From assembly GCA_947626785.1 (NCBI GenBank), contig CANQTO010000018.1:1-49707 (forward strand): a stretch of 49,707 bases of DNA. Reading direction: 5' to 3'. Positions 7,001 through 15,179 of the stretch are shown here, in pieces. The notes below the pieces were generated by a model, which worked only from the letters and a program-made list of their open reading frames with translations, was not told the origin of the DNA and made no database searches. A program made the translations under genes and the position numbers. Source of the DNA: an uncultured Oscillospiraceae bacterium. Its GTDB lineage: Bacteria; Bacillota; Clostridia; Oscillospirales; Oscillospiraceae. Position 1 is the first letter of the stretch. Every line of letters begins with the position of its first letter.

Positions 7001-7519
7001 TTACATCGCGGGGCCGCTGGTGGACGGGGCGTAGACCCGGGCCGCCAGCTCCTGGTTCAGGGCATAGAGGCCCTTGGCGTCCCCGCCGAAGAGCTTCATC
7101 TTCTTGACCATATCGTCCGCATTGGTCTCCTCCTCGCCCTGCTCCTTGATGAACCAGTCCAAAAACTGCATGGTCTTGTAGTCCTTCTGCTCAAAGGCCT
7201 CATGATAGATGGCCGTGATGAGCGAGGTCACATACTGCTCATGGGCATAGCCCGCCTCCAGGGGCGCCAGATGGCTCTCAAAAACCTTGTCCGGCTTGGC
7301 GATGGCCTGGAACTCCACCTTGACGCCGTTGTTGATGAGATAGCGGCGGATCATGAAGGCGTGGTCCCGCTCCTCCTGGGCCTGGACCTCATACCAGTGG
7401 GCAAAGCCGTCCAGCCCCTCGTCGGCATAGTAGTTGGCAAAGTCCAGATAGAGATAGGCCGAGTAGAGCTCCTTGTTGATCTGGTCGTTCAGCAGCTCCG
7501 CGATCTTCTTGTTCAGCAT
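7001..7519 (-). CDS. ftnA: Non-heme ferritin (FtnA-type)
   Basis: A 172-residue bacterial ferritin that oxidises Fe(II) and stores it in a 24-subunit shell. The ferroxidase residues match E. coli FtnA numbering exactly: E17, E50, H53, E94, Q127 and E130. There is no haem-ligand methionine in the bacterioferritin position. The reading frame is open 28 codons upstream, but the ATG at 7519 was chosen because AAGAAGGA lies 6-10 nt before it and the protein aligns from residue 1. It is a single gene downstream of ricT; a GC hairpin (around 7559-7600) lies between them. No clear Fur or sigma-A site was found. Confidence 0.96.
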   Translation of the reverse strand: MLNKKIAELLNDQINKELYSAYLYLDFANYYADEGLDGFAHWYEVQAQEERDHAFMIRRYLINNGVKVEFQAIAKPDKVFESHLAPLEAGYAHEQYVTSLITAIYHEAFEQKDYKTMQFLDWFIKEQGEEETNADDMVKKMKLFGGDAKGLYALNQELAARVYAPSTSGPAM

Positions 7520-7619
7520 GATAAGATCCTTCTTTCTTTTGCTTATTATTTTTTCGCACAGCGCGGGCGGTCCCGCCTTCGGGCCGCCTGCGCTCTGCCG
7601 CAAGGGATAAACTTAACTT

Positions 7620-8966
7620 TCACGCCTGCTTGCTCTCGCCGCCGGAGCGGGAGCGGGGCCGCCGGTAATAGCCGCGGCGGCGGTTCTTCTGGCCGGCGTT
7701 CTCCCGGGGCGCGGCCTGCTCCCTGGGCGGGGCGGGCTGCTTGGGCTGACTGGGCTCCTTGGGGGGCCGGGCCGGGCTCTTGGGGGGCTTGGTCCCCTCG
7801 CCGCGGACCTTGGCCTCCGTCTTGATGGCCGGCTTGCCGCCCTTCTGCTCCCGGTTCTTGCCGTTCTTGGCGCTTTTGCCTCCGGATGTAGCCGCCTTGG
7901 CGTCCTTGCCGCCCTTCTTTGGCGCGCTCTGAACCGCCTCCTCGGTCTGCTTTGGCTTGGCGGAGTGGCGGCGGCGGTTGTTCCGCCGTTTGGCAGGCAC
8001 GGAGGCCGCCTCCTGCTGCAAAACGTCTATAGGCTCCGGGTCGGGGGCCAGCATCATGGGGATGGCCCACTCGTCCTCCTTCTCCTCTTCCTCCTCCGGC
8101 TCAGGGGGCACATAGTGCAGCACCGAGGGGGGCGCCTCTCCGTCCTTGGGCCGTCCGCCGGGCACGGCGGCCAGCTCGTTGGCCTTGAAGGTGCGGAGGG
8201 TATCGTCGCTGTCCTCGTCCAGCTTCACCTTGACGGTCTGGCGCAGGAGGTTGACCTGCACGGCGGTGCCGTAGCCGTCCTTGGTCTCCACAAAGGCTCC
8301 CTGCTTGGGCACCTTTTTCACCAGCTCCTCATAGGCCGGCTGCTCATAGCGCAGGCAGCACATGAGCCGGCCGCAGCTGCCGGAGATCTTGGTGGGGTTG
8401 AGAGACAGGGACTGGACCTTGGCCATCTTGGTGGACACCGGCTGGAACTCGTCCAGAAACTGGCTGCAGCAGTAGGGCCGGCCGCAGATGCCGATGCCGC
8501 CCACCATCTTGGCCTCGTCCCGGACGCCGATCTGCCGCAGCTCGATCCGGCTGCGGAACACGCCCGCCAGGTCCTTCACCAGCTCCCGGAAGTCCACCCG
8601 GCCGTCGGAGGTGAAGAAGAAGGTGATCTTGCTGCCCTCAAAGTTGCACTCCACATCCACCAGCTTCATGTCCAGCCCGTGGTCGGCGATCTTCTTTTGG
8701 CAGACCTGGAAGGCGTCCTTCTCCCGGCGCTTGTTGATCTCCGCCACCCGCAGATCCTCCGGTGTGGCGATGCGCGCCACCGGCCGCAGGGGCTGGACCA
8801 CCGCCGTGTCCTCCACGGCGTGGACGCCCCGGACGCAGTCAGCGATCTCCAGGCCCTTGGCCGTCTCCACGATGAGCTTGTCCCCGGTCTTTGCCGGGTG
8901 CCCGTTGGGGGCAAAGAAATAGCACTTGCCCCGGTTTTTGAATTTTACGCTAACGACTTCGATCAA
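7620..8966 (-). CDS. ricT: PSP1-domain protein RicT (YaaT-like) with long basic C-terminal tail
   Basis: A 448-residue protein. The first ~280 residues are the PSP1/RicT core with its two cysteine clusters, GICGRPYCC and GSCGRLMCCLRYE, near residues 165-205. In Bacillus, RicT works with YlbF/RicF and YmcA/RicA as an iron-sulfur complex that directs RNase Y processing and affects sporulation and biofilm. The last ~150 residues are a disordered tail rich in Lys, Arg, Pro, Gly and Gln (many KKGGK and RRR runs), absent from the usual ~275-residue protein. The start is a TTG (8966) that overlaps the end of holB by 17 nt; the conserved IEVVSVKF begins directly after it. The holB-ricT pairing is conserved in Firmicutes. 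Confidence 0.92.
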   Translation of the reverse strand: MIEVVSVKFKNRGKCYFFAPNGHPAKTGDKLIVETAKGLEIADCVRGVHAVEDTAVVQPLRPVARIATPEDLRVAEINKRREKDAFQVCQKKIADHGLDMKLVDVECNFEGSKITFFFTSDGRVDFRELVKDLAGVFRSRIELRQIGVRDEAKMVGGIGICGRPYCCSQFLDEFQPVSTKMAKVQSLSLNPTKISGSCGRLMCCLRYEQPAYEELVKKVPKQGAFVETKDGYGTAVQVNLLRQTVKVKLDEDSDDTLRTFKANELAAVPGGRPKDGEAPPSVLHYVPPEPEEEEEKEDEWAIPMMLAPDPEPIDVLQQEAASVPAKRRNNRRRHSAKPKQTEEAVQSAPKKGGKDAKAATSGGKSAKNGKNREQKGGKPAIKTEAKVRGEGTKPPKSPARPPKEPSQPKQPAPPREQAAPRENAGQKNRRRGYYRRPRSRSGGESKQA

Positions 8967-9777
8967 TGGTCTTTTCCTCTGTTTCCGCTCCGGCGATGGA
9001 GTCCACCGCCAGGAGGCCAAAAATGTGTTTGATCCCTACGTTTACCCGCAGCCAAGCCGAGCAGCGCCCCAGCAGCGCCGAGAGCGCCAGCAGGCTTTTC
9101 CGGTCCAGGCGGCTGGGCTTCCTGCCGCAAAGCATGTCCGCCACCAGCTCCGACGCGCTGTCCAGAAAGGCGGCAGTATGGGCCTGGTCCAGCCCCTCGT
9201 TCCCGGCGCACCAGGCGTAGAGCCTGGCCCGGTCCCCGGCGGCCACGGCTTTCAGATAGGCCCCGGCCAGCTCCCGGCTCTCCTCGTCGGCTTCGCTCCG
9301 CTCTCCGCCCAGGTACACTTCGGCGCAGCGGGAGCGGACCGTGGGCAGCAGCAGCGCGGGATTTGCCGCCGTCAGCAGGAAGAGGGCCCCGGCGGGCGGC
9401 TCCTCCAGCAGCTTCAGCGCCGCGTTCTGGGCCGGCAGGTTCATGGTGTCCGCCTCTTCCAGGATGTACACCTTCCGCTCCGCCTCATTGGGCAGCACCA
9501 CCGCGTCCGCGGACAGCCAGCGGATCTGGTCCACCCCGATCTCCCGCTTCTGTTTGCCCTTGTCGTCCGTCAGACGGCGGAGGGTGATGATGTCCGGGTG
9601 GATGCCCGCCTGGGCCTTCCGGCAGTGCCGGCACTGGCCGCAGGGCTCCTTCCCGCCCCGCAGGCAGACGGCGGCGGCCGCCATGCGCCGGGCGGCCCGC
9701 AGGCTCTCCTCCGGATCGGGGGAGCTGAGGATATAGGCGTGGCCCCGCTGGGCGCCGTTTGTGCTCCGCTCCGACAT
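8950..9777 (-). CDS. holB: DNA polymerase III subunit delta prime
   Basis: A 275-residue clamp-loader subunit of the AAA+ fold without an active ATPase P-loop. Seen: HAYILSSPDPEESLRAARRMA near the start, the zinc-type cysteine set C-x8-C-x2-C-x2-C (CLRGGKEPCGQCRHC), IGVDQIRWL, LLEEPPAGALFLL, and the SRC signature TVRSRC. The frame also opens at an ATG 21 nt upstream (9798), but the ATG at 9777 has GGAGG at ideal spacing. It is cotranscribed with ricT from the promoter at 9816-9844. Confidence 0.94.
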   Translation of the reverse strand: MSERSTNGAQRGHAYILSSPDPEESLRAARRMAAAAVCLRGGKEPCGQCRHCRKAQAGIHPDIITLRRLTDDKGKQKREIGVDQIRWLSADAVVLPNEAERKVYILEEADTMNLPAQNAALKLLEEPPAGALFLLTAANPALLLPTVRSRCAEVYLGGERSEADEESRELAGAYLKAVAAGDRARLYAWCAGNEGLDQAHTAAFLDSASELVADMLCGRKPSRLDRKSLLALSALLGRCSAWLRVNVGIKHIFGLLAVDSIAGAETEEKTIDRSR

Positions 9778-9815
9778 AAGCCGCCTCCGGATCGTCATAC
9801 TACCTTATTTTATAT

Positions 9816-9844
9816 ATTTTACATTTTTGCGCCCCGATAGTCAA
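9816..9844 (-). promoter_or_regulatory. Sigma-A promoter of holB-ricT
   Basis: On the minus strand TTGACT (9844-9839), 17-nt spacer, TAAAAT (9821-9816), about 30 nt before the holB start region. An AT-rich TATATA tract follows. Confidence 0.82.
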
Positions 9845-9859
9845 CACAAAAACGGCGGA

Positions 9860-10057
9860 CTATTTTTTTGCCTGCCGCAGAGCCAGGACCACGCCGCAGG
9901 CGGCGGCGCACAGGCAGGTCAGGCTGATGAGCAGCAGGGCGGCCCTGCCCTGCAAAAAGCCCACCCGGGGATTGAATTCGTTGAGGATGGCCAGCACCAG
10001 CAGGGCCAGGGCCAGAGCGATGGTCAGATGGGGCAGCGCCCGTTTAAAGAAGCTCAT
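9860..10057 (-). CDS. Small two-helix membrane protein
   Basis: A 65-residue protein with two hydrophobic segments (about 8-25 and 36-59) joined by a short polar loop NEFNPRVGFLQGR. Its ATG overlaps the stop of the NAGPA-type glycosidase gene by 4 nt, so it is translationally coupled to it. No family recognised; a helper or anchor for the glycosidase is a guess. Confidence 0.72.
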   Translation of the reverse strand: MSFFKRALPHLTIALALALLVLAILNEFNPRVGFLQGRAALLLISLTCLCAAACGVVLALRQAKK

Positions 10058-11079
10058 TCCGTCCCCTCCGTCTCTCGGACAAGGATGATGTCCCCCAGGT
10101 CCCGGTCCGCGCCGTTGCTCTGCCGGCTCCAGCGCCGGTGCTGGAAGGTCATCAGCGCCGAGCCGCCGCCGTCCAGGTTGTAGGCGCAGGCGCAGCCCAG
10201 GTCCTGGAAGATCTGCGCCAGCTCCGGGACCGTCAGGCCCTGGGAATAGCCCTCCTGGCGGCCGTCAGCCACCACGAAGCAGTAGTGCCCCGGCTCATAG
10301 TAGCCGATGGCGCTGCGGGGGTTGGGGTATCCCACCGAGGTGCTGACGCTGTAGCTGTCATAGACCGCGCCGTTTTCATCCAGCAGGGAGGGCCCGAAGT
10401 TCCAGGCCTGGGCCACGCCCCGCTCCAGGAGCCGGTCGATGTCATAGCCGTCGGGCGGGTAACAGGCCATGCTGCCGTCGTTGAAGAGGACGCAGAGGTC
10501 GCAGTAGGTGTAATCCGTCCGGTAGGCCTCCCCGTTGCGGATCAGAAAGCCGCTGGGCTGATAGGAATACTGGTCCCCGCTGATGGCCACCAGGGCCCCG
10601 GAGGCCTCGTCCATCTCCATAGCGTCTTGGACGGAGAAATACTTCAGCTCGTTGTTGGCGGTGTAGGTGCAGAGATTTTCCGGCGAGGCGATGTAGATAT
10701 CCGCCACGTGGTACACGCTCTGCTGGGCCCCCTCGCCCCAGGTGAAGCTCTCCACGGTGATCGCCACGTTGGGGCTGCTGTAGCTGTTCTCCGTCCGCAC
10801 CACCGTGTCGGTAAAATGCTCCTGGAAGCGGATCTGCCAGGGAGTGCGCGTGTCCGGTGTGGCCTCCGGCTCTACGGCAGCCGGGGCTGCCTGTTCTGCC
10901 TGGGCCGGGACGGGCGTGGCTGCCGGCGCGGCAGCCGGCCTTCTGAGGGCGGGCAGACCGAAAGAGAAAAACGCGTAGACCAGCAGGATCCCCGCCGCCA
11001 GGAACACATCCCCCAGAAAGGCCAGGGCCAGATGGGTCCGGTGTCTTTTTTCCCGCAAATGTCTGTGCCGCTTCTCCAT
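10054..11079 (-). CDS. Membrane-anchored phosphodiester glycosidase (NAGPA domain)
   Basis: About 341 residues: a basic N-terminus (MEKRHRHLREKRHRTH), a membrane anchor (about 18-40), an Ala/Pro/Thr linker (42-70), then an extracytoplasmic NAGPA domain. The family is named for the enzyme that uncovers mannose-6-phosphate tags; bacterial members act on cell-surface or exopolysaccharide sugar phosphodiesters. Diagnostic segments are ISGDQYSYQPSGFLIRNGE, AWNFGPSLL, the NPRSAIGYYEPGHY stretch and the catalytic-type CAYNLDGGGSALM. The frame opens ten codons earlier, but that ATG is too close to the transcription start; the ATG at 11079 has AAAGGCGG upstream. It is divergent from the CotH gene. Substrate unknown. 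Confidence 0.88.
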   Translation of the reverse strand: MEKRHRHLREKRHRTHLALAFLGDVFLAAGILLVYAFFSFGLPALRRPAAAPAATPVPAQAEQAAPAAVEPEATPDTRTPWQIRFQEHFTDTVVRTENSYSSPNVAITVESFTWGEGAQQSVYHVADIYIASPENLCTYTANNELKYFSVQDAMEMDEASGALVAISGDQYSYQPSGFLIRNGEAYRTDYTYCDLCVLFNDGSMACYPPDGYDIDRLLERGVAQAWNFGPSLLDENGAVYDSYSVSTSVGYPNPRSAIGYYEPGHYCFVVADGRQEGYSQGLTVPELAQIFQDLGCACAYNLDGGGSALMTFQHRRWSRQSNGADRDLGDIILVRETEGTE

Positions 11080-11110
11080 ATCCGCGCCGCCTTTGTGCTT
11101 TTTCTGCAAT

Positions 11111-11139
11111 AGTATAAATCATCCGTTCTTTTCTGTCAA
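11111..11139 (-). promoter_or_regulatory. Consensus sigma-A promoter of the NAGPA-type gene
   Basis: On the minus strand TTGACA (11139-11134), 17-nt spacer, TATACT (11116-11111). Transcription starts near 11104, about 25 nt before the chosen ATG. Confidence 0.9.
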
Positions 11140-11145
11140 TTTACC

Positions 11146-11174
11146 TTGCCTTTAAAATGGTTTCCTGCTAAAAT
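11146..11174 (+). promoter_or_regulatory. Sigma-A promoter of the CotH operon
   Basis: TTGCCT (11146-11151), 17-nt spacer, TAAAAT (11169-11174). This places the CotH transcript start near 11181 and so rejects the in-frame TTG at 11146 as a start codon. It is divergent from, and only 7 bp away from, the opposing promoter. Confidence 0.75.
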
Positions 11175-11232
11175 AAAACAGTATGATTTTTCTGAAAACT
11201 GGGGGGAAGGATGTACGAAAACCTCTTTCAAA

Positions 11233-13611
11233 GTGGCTGCGATCAGCGCCGCTGTCTTCGTAGGGATGTGTATCCTGACCCTGGGCGCCTGGTGGCTGCG
11301 CGTCGCGCGCCCCGCCGGCGGTCCGGAGGGACCGGCCCCCGGCATCCCCATGCAGGTGACGGACGAATACGCCGGCCTGCTGCGCATTTCCGAGCTTATG
11401 AGCAAGAACCGGGCCACCGTGCAGGACGAAAACGGCGCCTTTTCCGACTGGATAGAGCTGGAGAACATCAGCTCCCAGCCGGTGGACCTGACGGGCTGGG
11501 CCCTGTCCGACCGGGAGGGGGAGGGAAAGCTCCCCCTGCCCTCTGAAAGTCTCGGCCCCGGCCAGCTGCGCCTGGTCTTCTGCGGCGGGGAGGAAGCCCC
11601 CTTCTCCCTCTCCCAGGGCGAGAGCGTGTATCTGCTCTCCCCTCAGGGCCTGACGGAGGACAGCGCCCTCTGCTCCAGCGGCCGGGAGGGGATCTCCCTG
11701 GTCCGGCAGGACGACGGCAGCTTTGCCGGGAGCGTGTGGGCCAGTCCGGGCTTTCCGAACACCGCCCAGGGCTATGCGGACTTCTGCGCCTCCCGCGCCG
11801 CCCCGGGTCCCCTGGTCATTCAGGAGGCCATGGTGGCCAACAGCCTCTATCCCGTCCAGCCGGGCGCGGAGCCGGAGGACTGGGTGGAGTTGAAGAACAT
11901 CTCCGGCGCGCCGCTGTCCCTGGCGGGCTTCCATCTCTCCGACAAGCGGAACGACTACAGCCTTTTTGCCCTGCCGGAGTTGAGCCTGGGGCCGGGGGAG
12001 AGCCTGCTGGTCCTCTGCTCTGGTGACGAGAGCCGCAGCGACGGCAGCTTTATCCACGCCAATTTCTCCCTGGACGCCGCATCCGAGGAGCTGTATCTGA
12101 CAGACAGCCAGGGCCGGCTCATCGACTACGTCTGGCTGCACGACATCCCCTCCAACGGCAGCATGGGCCGGATGGACGGGGAGAACGGCTTTTTCTACTT
12201 TGCCGTCCCCAGCCCCCTGGAGGCCAACGCGGGAGGGCAGCGGCGCATTTCCGCCGCCCCGGTCTCTCTCAGCCCGGACGGGCTCTATGACGGGGTGGAC
12301 GGCCTGAGCGTGGAGCTGTCGGCCCCCGGCAGCATCTATTACACCACCGACGGCAGCGTTCCGGGCACGGACTCCGCGGCCTATACCGGGCCCATCGCCC
12401 TGTCCGGCACCACGATCCTCCGGGCTGTCGCCGTGGAGGAGGGCGCCCTGCCCAGCCCGGTAGCGACGCTCAGCTTCTTTCTCAACGAGGGGCACAGCCT
12501 GCCGGTGCTGAGCCTGGTGGCGGACGACCTGGCCGCCTTCGACGCCATGTATAACGCCGGGCAGAAGGATCTGGATCTTTCCGCCAATCTGGCCCTCTAT
12601 GACGGGGACAGCAGCTTTAACCGGGCGTGCAGCGTCAGCATGAAGGGCTGGACCAGCCTGTCCCTGCCCAAGAAGAGCCTGGGCGTGGATTTTGACGGGA
12701 TCCACGGCGGCGACCTGACGGACTGCGATCTGTTCGGAAACGGCATCACCGAATATTCCTCCCTCTCCATCCGGGGCGGGCAGGACTATGCCGCCTCCAT
12801 CATCCGCAACGAGCTGTTTGAGGAGCTGTGCCTGGACATGTCGGGCAAGGTCTTCTCCCAGGAGAGCAAGTTCTGCGCGCTGTATATCAACGGCCGGTAC
12901 TGGGGACTCTACTGCCTGAAGGAGGACTTCTCCCGGCAGTATTACGCCTCCCACCGGCAGGTCAGCAAGGACAGCGTCACCATGTACCGCACCCCCACCC
13001 CCATGGATTCGGCTTTCTTCCAGGAGGTGGTGCAGTTTGCCTGGTACAACGATCTGTCCGTGGAGGAGAACTACCAGCATATCGCCGAGCGGGTAGATCT
13101 GGACAGCCTGATCGACTGGTTCATCATCGAGGGCTTTTCCGCCAACTCGGATATCCAGGGCAACGCCCGGGTCTTCCGCTCCTCCGAGACGGACGGCAAG
13201 TGGCAGTTTGCCGCCTACGATTTTGACTGGGCCTTCTTCTACGGCGAATCGGATTTCTATCTGCTCTTAGACGGGGGGACCAATGCGGGCAACCAGCTGC
13301 CGCCCCTGATCAACGGCCTGCTGGGCCACCCGGATTTCCGGGCCCGTTTTCTGGCCCGCTTCGCCGAGCTGAACCGGACCACGCTCTCCAATGAGCATGT
13401 GCTGGAGACTCTTGACCGCCTGGCCGATACCGTGGCGCCGGAGGTCCCCCGGGAGCGGGAGCGCTGGGGGCTGTCCCTGGACGCCTGGTACGGCCAGCTG
13501 GACACCCTGCGCGCCTTCGTGCGGGACAAGGACTGGGCCCGGCACAACGTGGAACAGCTCACATGGCTTTTACAGCTGACGCCGGAGGAACTGGCGCTGT
13601 TCGATCAATAA
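11233..13611 (+). CDS. Secreted lamin-tail / CotH-kinase-like surface protein
   Basis: About 790 residues. After an N-terminal membrane segment (AAISAAVFVGMCILTLGAWWL) come two lamin-tail beta domains (SDWIELENISSQPVDLTGWAL and EDWVELKNISGAPLSLAGF), a chitobiase/beta-hexosaminidase C-terminal-type domain (IYYTTDGSVPG...), and a CotH domain (SMKGWTSLSLPKKSLGVDF, LSIRGGQDY, YINGRYWGLYCLKED, AAYDFDWAFF). CotH of Bacillus is a spore-coat protein kinase; LTD-CotH fusions in gut anaerobes are extracellular. The start is doubtful. The only ATG after the G-rich Shine-Dalgarno (11201-11210) is at 11211, in a different frame. GTG 11233 is the first usable in-frame codon but is 23 nt from that site and leaves no basic n-region. 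A one-base indel near 11214-11232 may explain this. Confidence 0.8.
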   Translation: MAAISAAVFVGMCILTLGAWWLRVARPAGGPEGPAPGIPMQVTDEYAGLLRISELMSKNRATVQDENGAFSDWIELENISSQPVDLTGWALSDREGEGKLPLPSESLGPGQLRLVFCGGEEAPFSLSQGESVYLLSPQGLTEDSALCSSGREGISLVRQDDGSFAGSVWASPGFPNTAQGYADFCASRAAPGPLVIQEAMVANSLYPVQPGAEPEDWVELKNISGAPLSLAGFHLSDKRNDYSLFALPELSLGPGESLLVLCSGDESRSDGSFIHANFSLDAASEELYLTDSQGRLIDYVWLHDIPSNGSMGRMDGENGFFYFAVPSPLEANAGGQRRISAAPVSLSPDGLYDGVDGLSVELSAPGSIYYTTDGSVPGTDSAAYTGPIALSGTTILRAVAVEEGALPSPVATLSFFLNEGHSLPVLSLVADDLAAFDAMYNAGQKDLDLSANLALYDGDSSFNRACSVSMKGWTSLSLPKKSLGVDFDGIHGGDLTDCDLFGNGITEYSSLSIRGGQDYAASIIRNELFEELCLDMSGKVFSQESKFCALYINGRYWGLYCLKEDFSRQYYASHRQVSKDSVTMYRTPTPMDSAFFQEVVQFAWYNDLSVEENYQHIAERVDLDSLIDWFIIEGFSANSDIQGNARVFRSSETDGKWQFAAYDFDWAFFYGESDFYLLLDGGTNAGNQLPPLINGLLGHPDFRARFLARFAELNRTTLSNEHVLETLDRLADTVAPEVPRERERWGLSLDAWYGQLDTLRAFVRDKDWARHNVEQLTWLLQLTPEELALFDQ

Positions 13612-13628
13612 AGAAAGGGAATTTGACT

Positions 13629-14324
13629 ATGGAACTGACTGCCGCCGCCCAATGGCTCAACACAGCCTTTGCCGGCTTTGACGGAGGGATCCTCCGTCTG
13701 CTCCACGGGGCCGCTCAGGCCGCGGGGAGCTTTCTGACCCCGCTGATGAAGCTGGTGACGCTGCTGGGGGAAAAGGGGCTTTTGATGTTTCTGCTGGCCT
13801 TTGTGCTGCTCTGCTTTGCCCGCACCCGGCACAGTGGCCTGTGCATTTTCGGCGCCGTCTGCTGCGGCGCGCTGATCACCAACATCCTGCTCAAGGACGC
13901 TGTCGCCCGGCCAAGGCCCTTTGAGACGGCGGAGCTGTTCCGGGACTGGTGGGTGGCCGTGGGCTCCCCGGCGGAGGACGGCTTCTCCTTCCCCTCCGGG
14001 CACGTGACAGCCCTGACCGCCGGGCTGACCAGCCTGTGGCTGACCCGGGGGAAAAAGTACATCCTGCCCTCGGCTCTGGCCGTGCTGCTGATGTGCCTGT
14101 CCCGGAACTATCTGATGGCCCACTACCCCTCGGACGTGCTCTTCGCCGCTCTGACCGGCACAGTCTCCGCCCTGATCGCCTGGGCCATCAGCGGCCTGAT
14201 CTACCGCTTTCTGGAGGCCCACCGGGAGATTCCACTGGCGGAGTGGTTTTTGGAGGAAGATCTGCGCCTGCCCAACGCCCAGGCCCTTCGCCGGGCCGGC
14301 TACCGGGGCAAGCACGAGAACTGA
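13629..14324 (+). CDS. PAP2-family membrane phosphatase
   Basis: A 231-residue membrane phosphatase of the type 2 phosphatidic-acid phosphatase superfamily (lipid phosphate or undecaprenyl-pyrophosphate phosphatases). All three catalytic motifs are present: K-x6-RP in LKDAVARPRP, PSGH in FSFPSGHVTA, and SR-x5-H-x3-D in SRNYLMAHYPSD. About five to six membrane helices surround them. It begins 18 nt after the CotH stop with GAAAGGGA as ribosome-binding site, and is in the same operon. Lipid or bactoprenol substrate cannot be told apart here. Confidence 0.9.
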   Translation: MELTAAAQWLNTAFAGFDGGILRLLHGAAQAAGSFLTPLMKLVTLLGEKGLLMFLLAFVLLCFARTRHSGLCIFGAVCCGALITNILLKDAVARPRPFETAELFRDWWVAVGSPAEDGFSFPSGHVTALTAGLTSLWLTRGKKYILPSALAVLLMCLSRNYLMAHYPSDVLFAALTGTVSALIAWAISGLIYRFLEAHREIPLAEWFLEEDLRLPNAQALRRAGYRGKHEN

Positions 14325-14333
14325 GGCGGCGCT

Positions 14334-15149
14334 ATGGCCCCCGTTATCGAGATCGACAGCCTGGCCGAGCCGGGGCTGGAGCCCTACGTCCGGCTCACTG
14401 AGGCCCAGCTGCGCAACCGCCTGGAGCCGGAGAAAGGCCTGTTTATCGCCGAGAGCCCCAAGGTCATCCGCGCCGCTTTGAACGCGGGCTGCCGGCCACT
14501 GTCCCTGCTGACAGAGCGGCGGCATCTGGCCCAGGCGGAGGAACTGGCCGGGCGCTGGGGAGAGGTCCCTGTCTACACCGGCAGCCGGGAGCTTCTGGCC
14601 GCCCTCACCGGCTATGAGCTGACCCGGGGGGTCCTCTGCGCCATGGGCCGCCCCCGGCCCCTGAGCGGGGAGGAGGTCTGCGCCGGGGCCCGCCGTCTGG
14701 CGGTCCTGGAGGGGGTCGTGGACGCCACCAACATCGGCGCCATCTTCCGCTCCGCCGCCGCCCTGGGCGTGGACGGGGTGCTGCTGGCCCCCAACTGCTG
14801 CGACCCGCTGAACCGCCGGGCCCTGCGGGTGAGCATGGGGACCGTGCTGATGGTCCCCTGGGCGGTCCTGGAGGGCTGGCCGGAGGAGGGCCTGGCCCTG
14901 CTGAAGGGCCTGGGCTTTCAGACCGCCGCTATGGCTCTGCGCGACGACGCTCTGCCCATGGACGACCCCCGGCTGCCCGCTCTGGAGCGGCTGGCCGTGG
15001 TCCTGGGGGCGGAGGGGGACGGCCTGGCCCCGGACACCGTGGCCCGCTGCGACTACACCGTACGTATCCCCATGGCCCGGGGGGTGGACTCCCTGAACGT
15101 GGCCGCCGCCAGCGCCGTAGCCTTTTGGCAGCTGCGCTGCCGGGATTGA
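14334..15149 (+). CDS. TrmH/RlmB-family RNA 2'-O-methyltransferase
   Basis: A 271-residue SPOUT methyltransferase that transfers methyl from S-adenosylmethionine to a ribose 2'-OH in rRNA or tRNA. An N-terminal substrate-binding domain (to ~105) is followed by the knotted catalytic domain with motif 1 DATNIGAIFRSAAALG (about 130-145), motif 2 VLGAEGDGL (about 223), and motif 3 IPMARGVDSLNVAAASAVAFW (about 243-263). The gene starts 9 nt after the PAP2 stop, with GAGGCGGCG before the ATG. The exact target nucleotide is not determinable from sequence alone. Confidence 0.9.
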   Translation: MAPVIEIDSLAEPGLEPYVRLTEAQLRNRLEPEKGLFIAESPKVIRAALNAGCRPLSLLTERRHLAQAEELAGRWGEVPVYTGSRELLAALTGYELTRGVLCAMGRPRPLSGEEVCAGARRLAVLEGVVDATNIGAIFRSAAALGVDGVLLAPNCCDPLNRRALRVSMGTVLMVPWAVLEGWPEEGLALLKGLGFQTAAMALRDDALPMDDPRLPALERLAVVLGAEGDGLAPDTVARCDYTVRIPMARGVDSLNVAAASAVAFWQLRCRD

Positions 15150-15179
15150 TTTAAGACAAAAAGATCGGAGGAAACGCTC

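Noticed and set aside
7559-7600. Terminator between ricT and the ferritin gene
   Set aside because: A strong GC hairpin is present, but it is followed by an A-run, not T, in the direction of transcription.
11146-11148. TTG at 11146 as start of the CotH-family protein
   Set aside because: It forms the -35 hexamer of the gene's own promoter, so it is upstream of the transcript.
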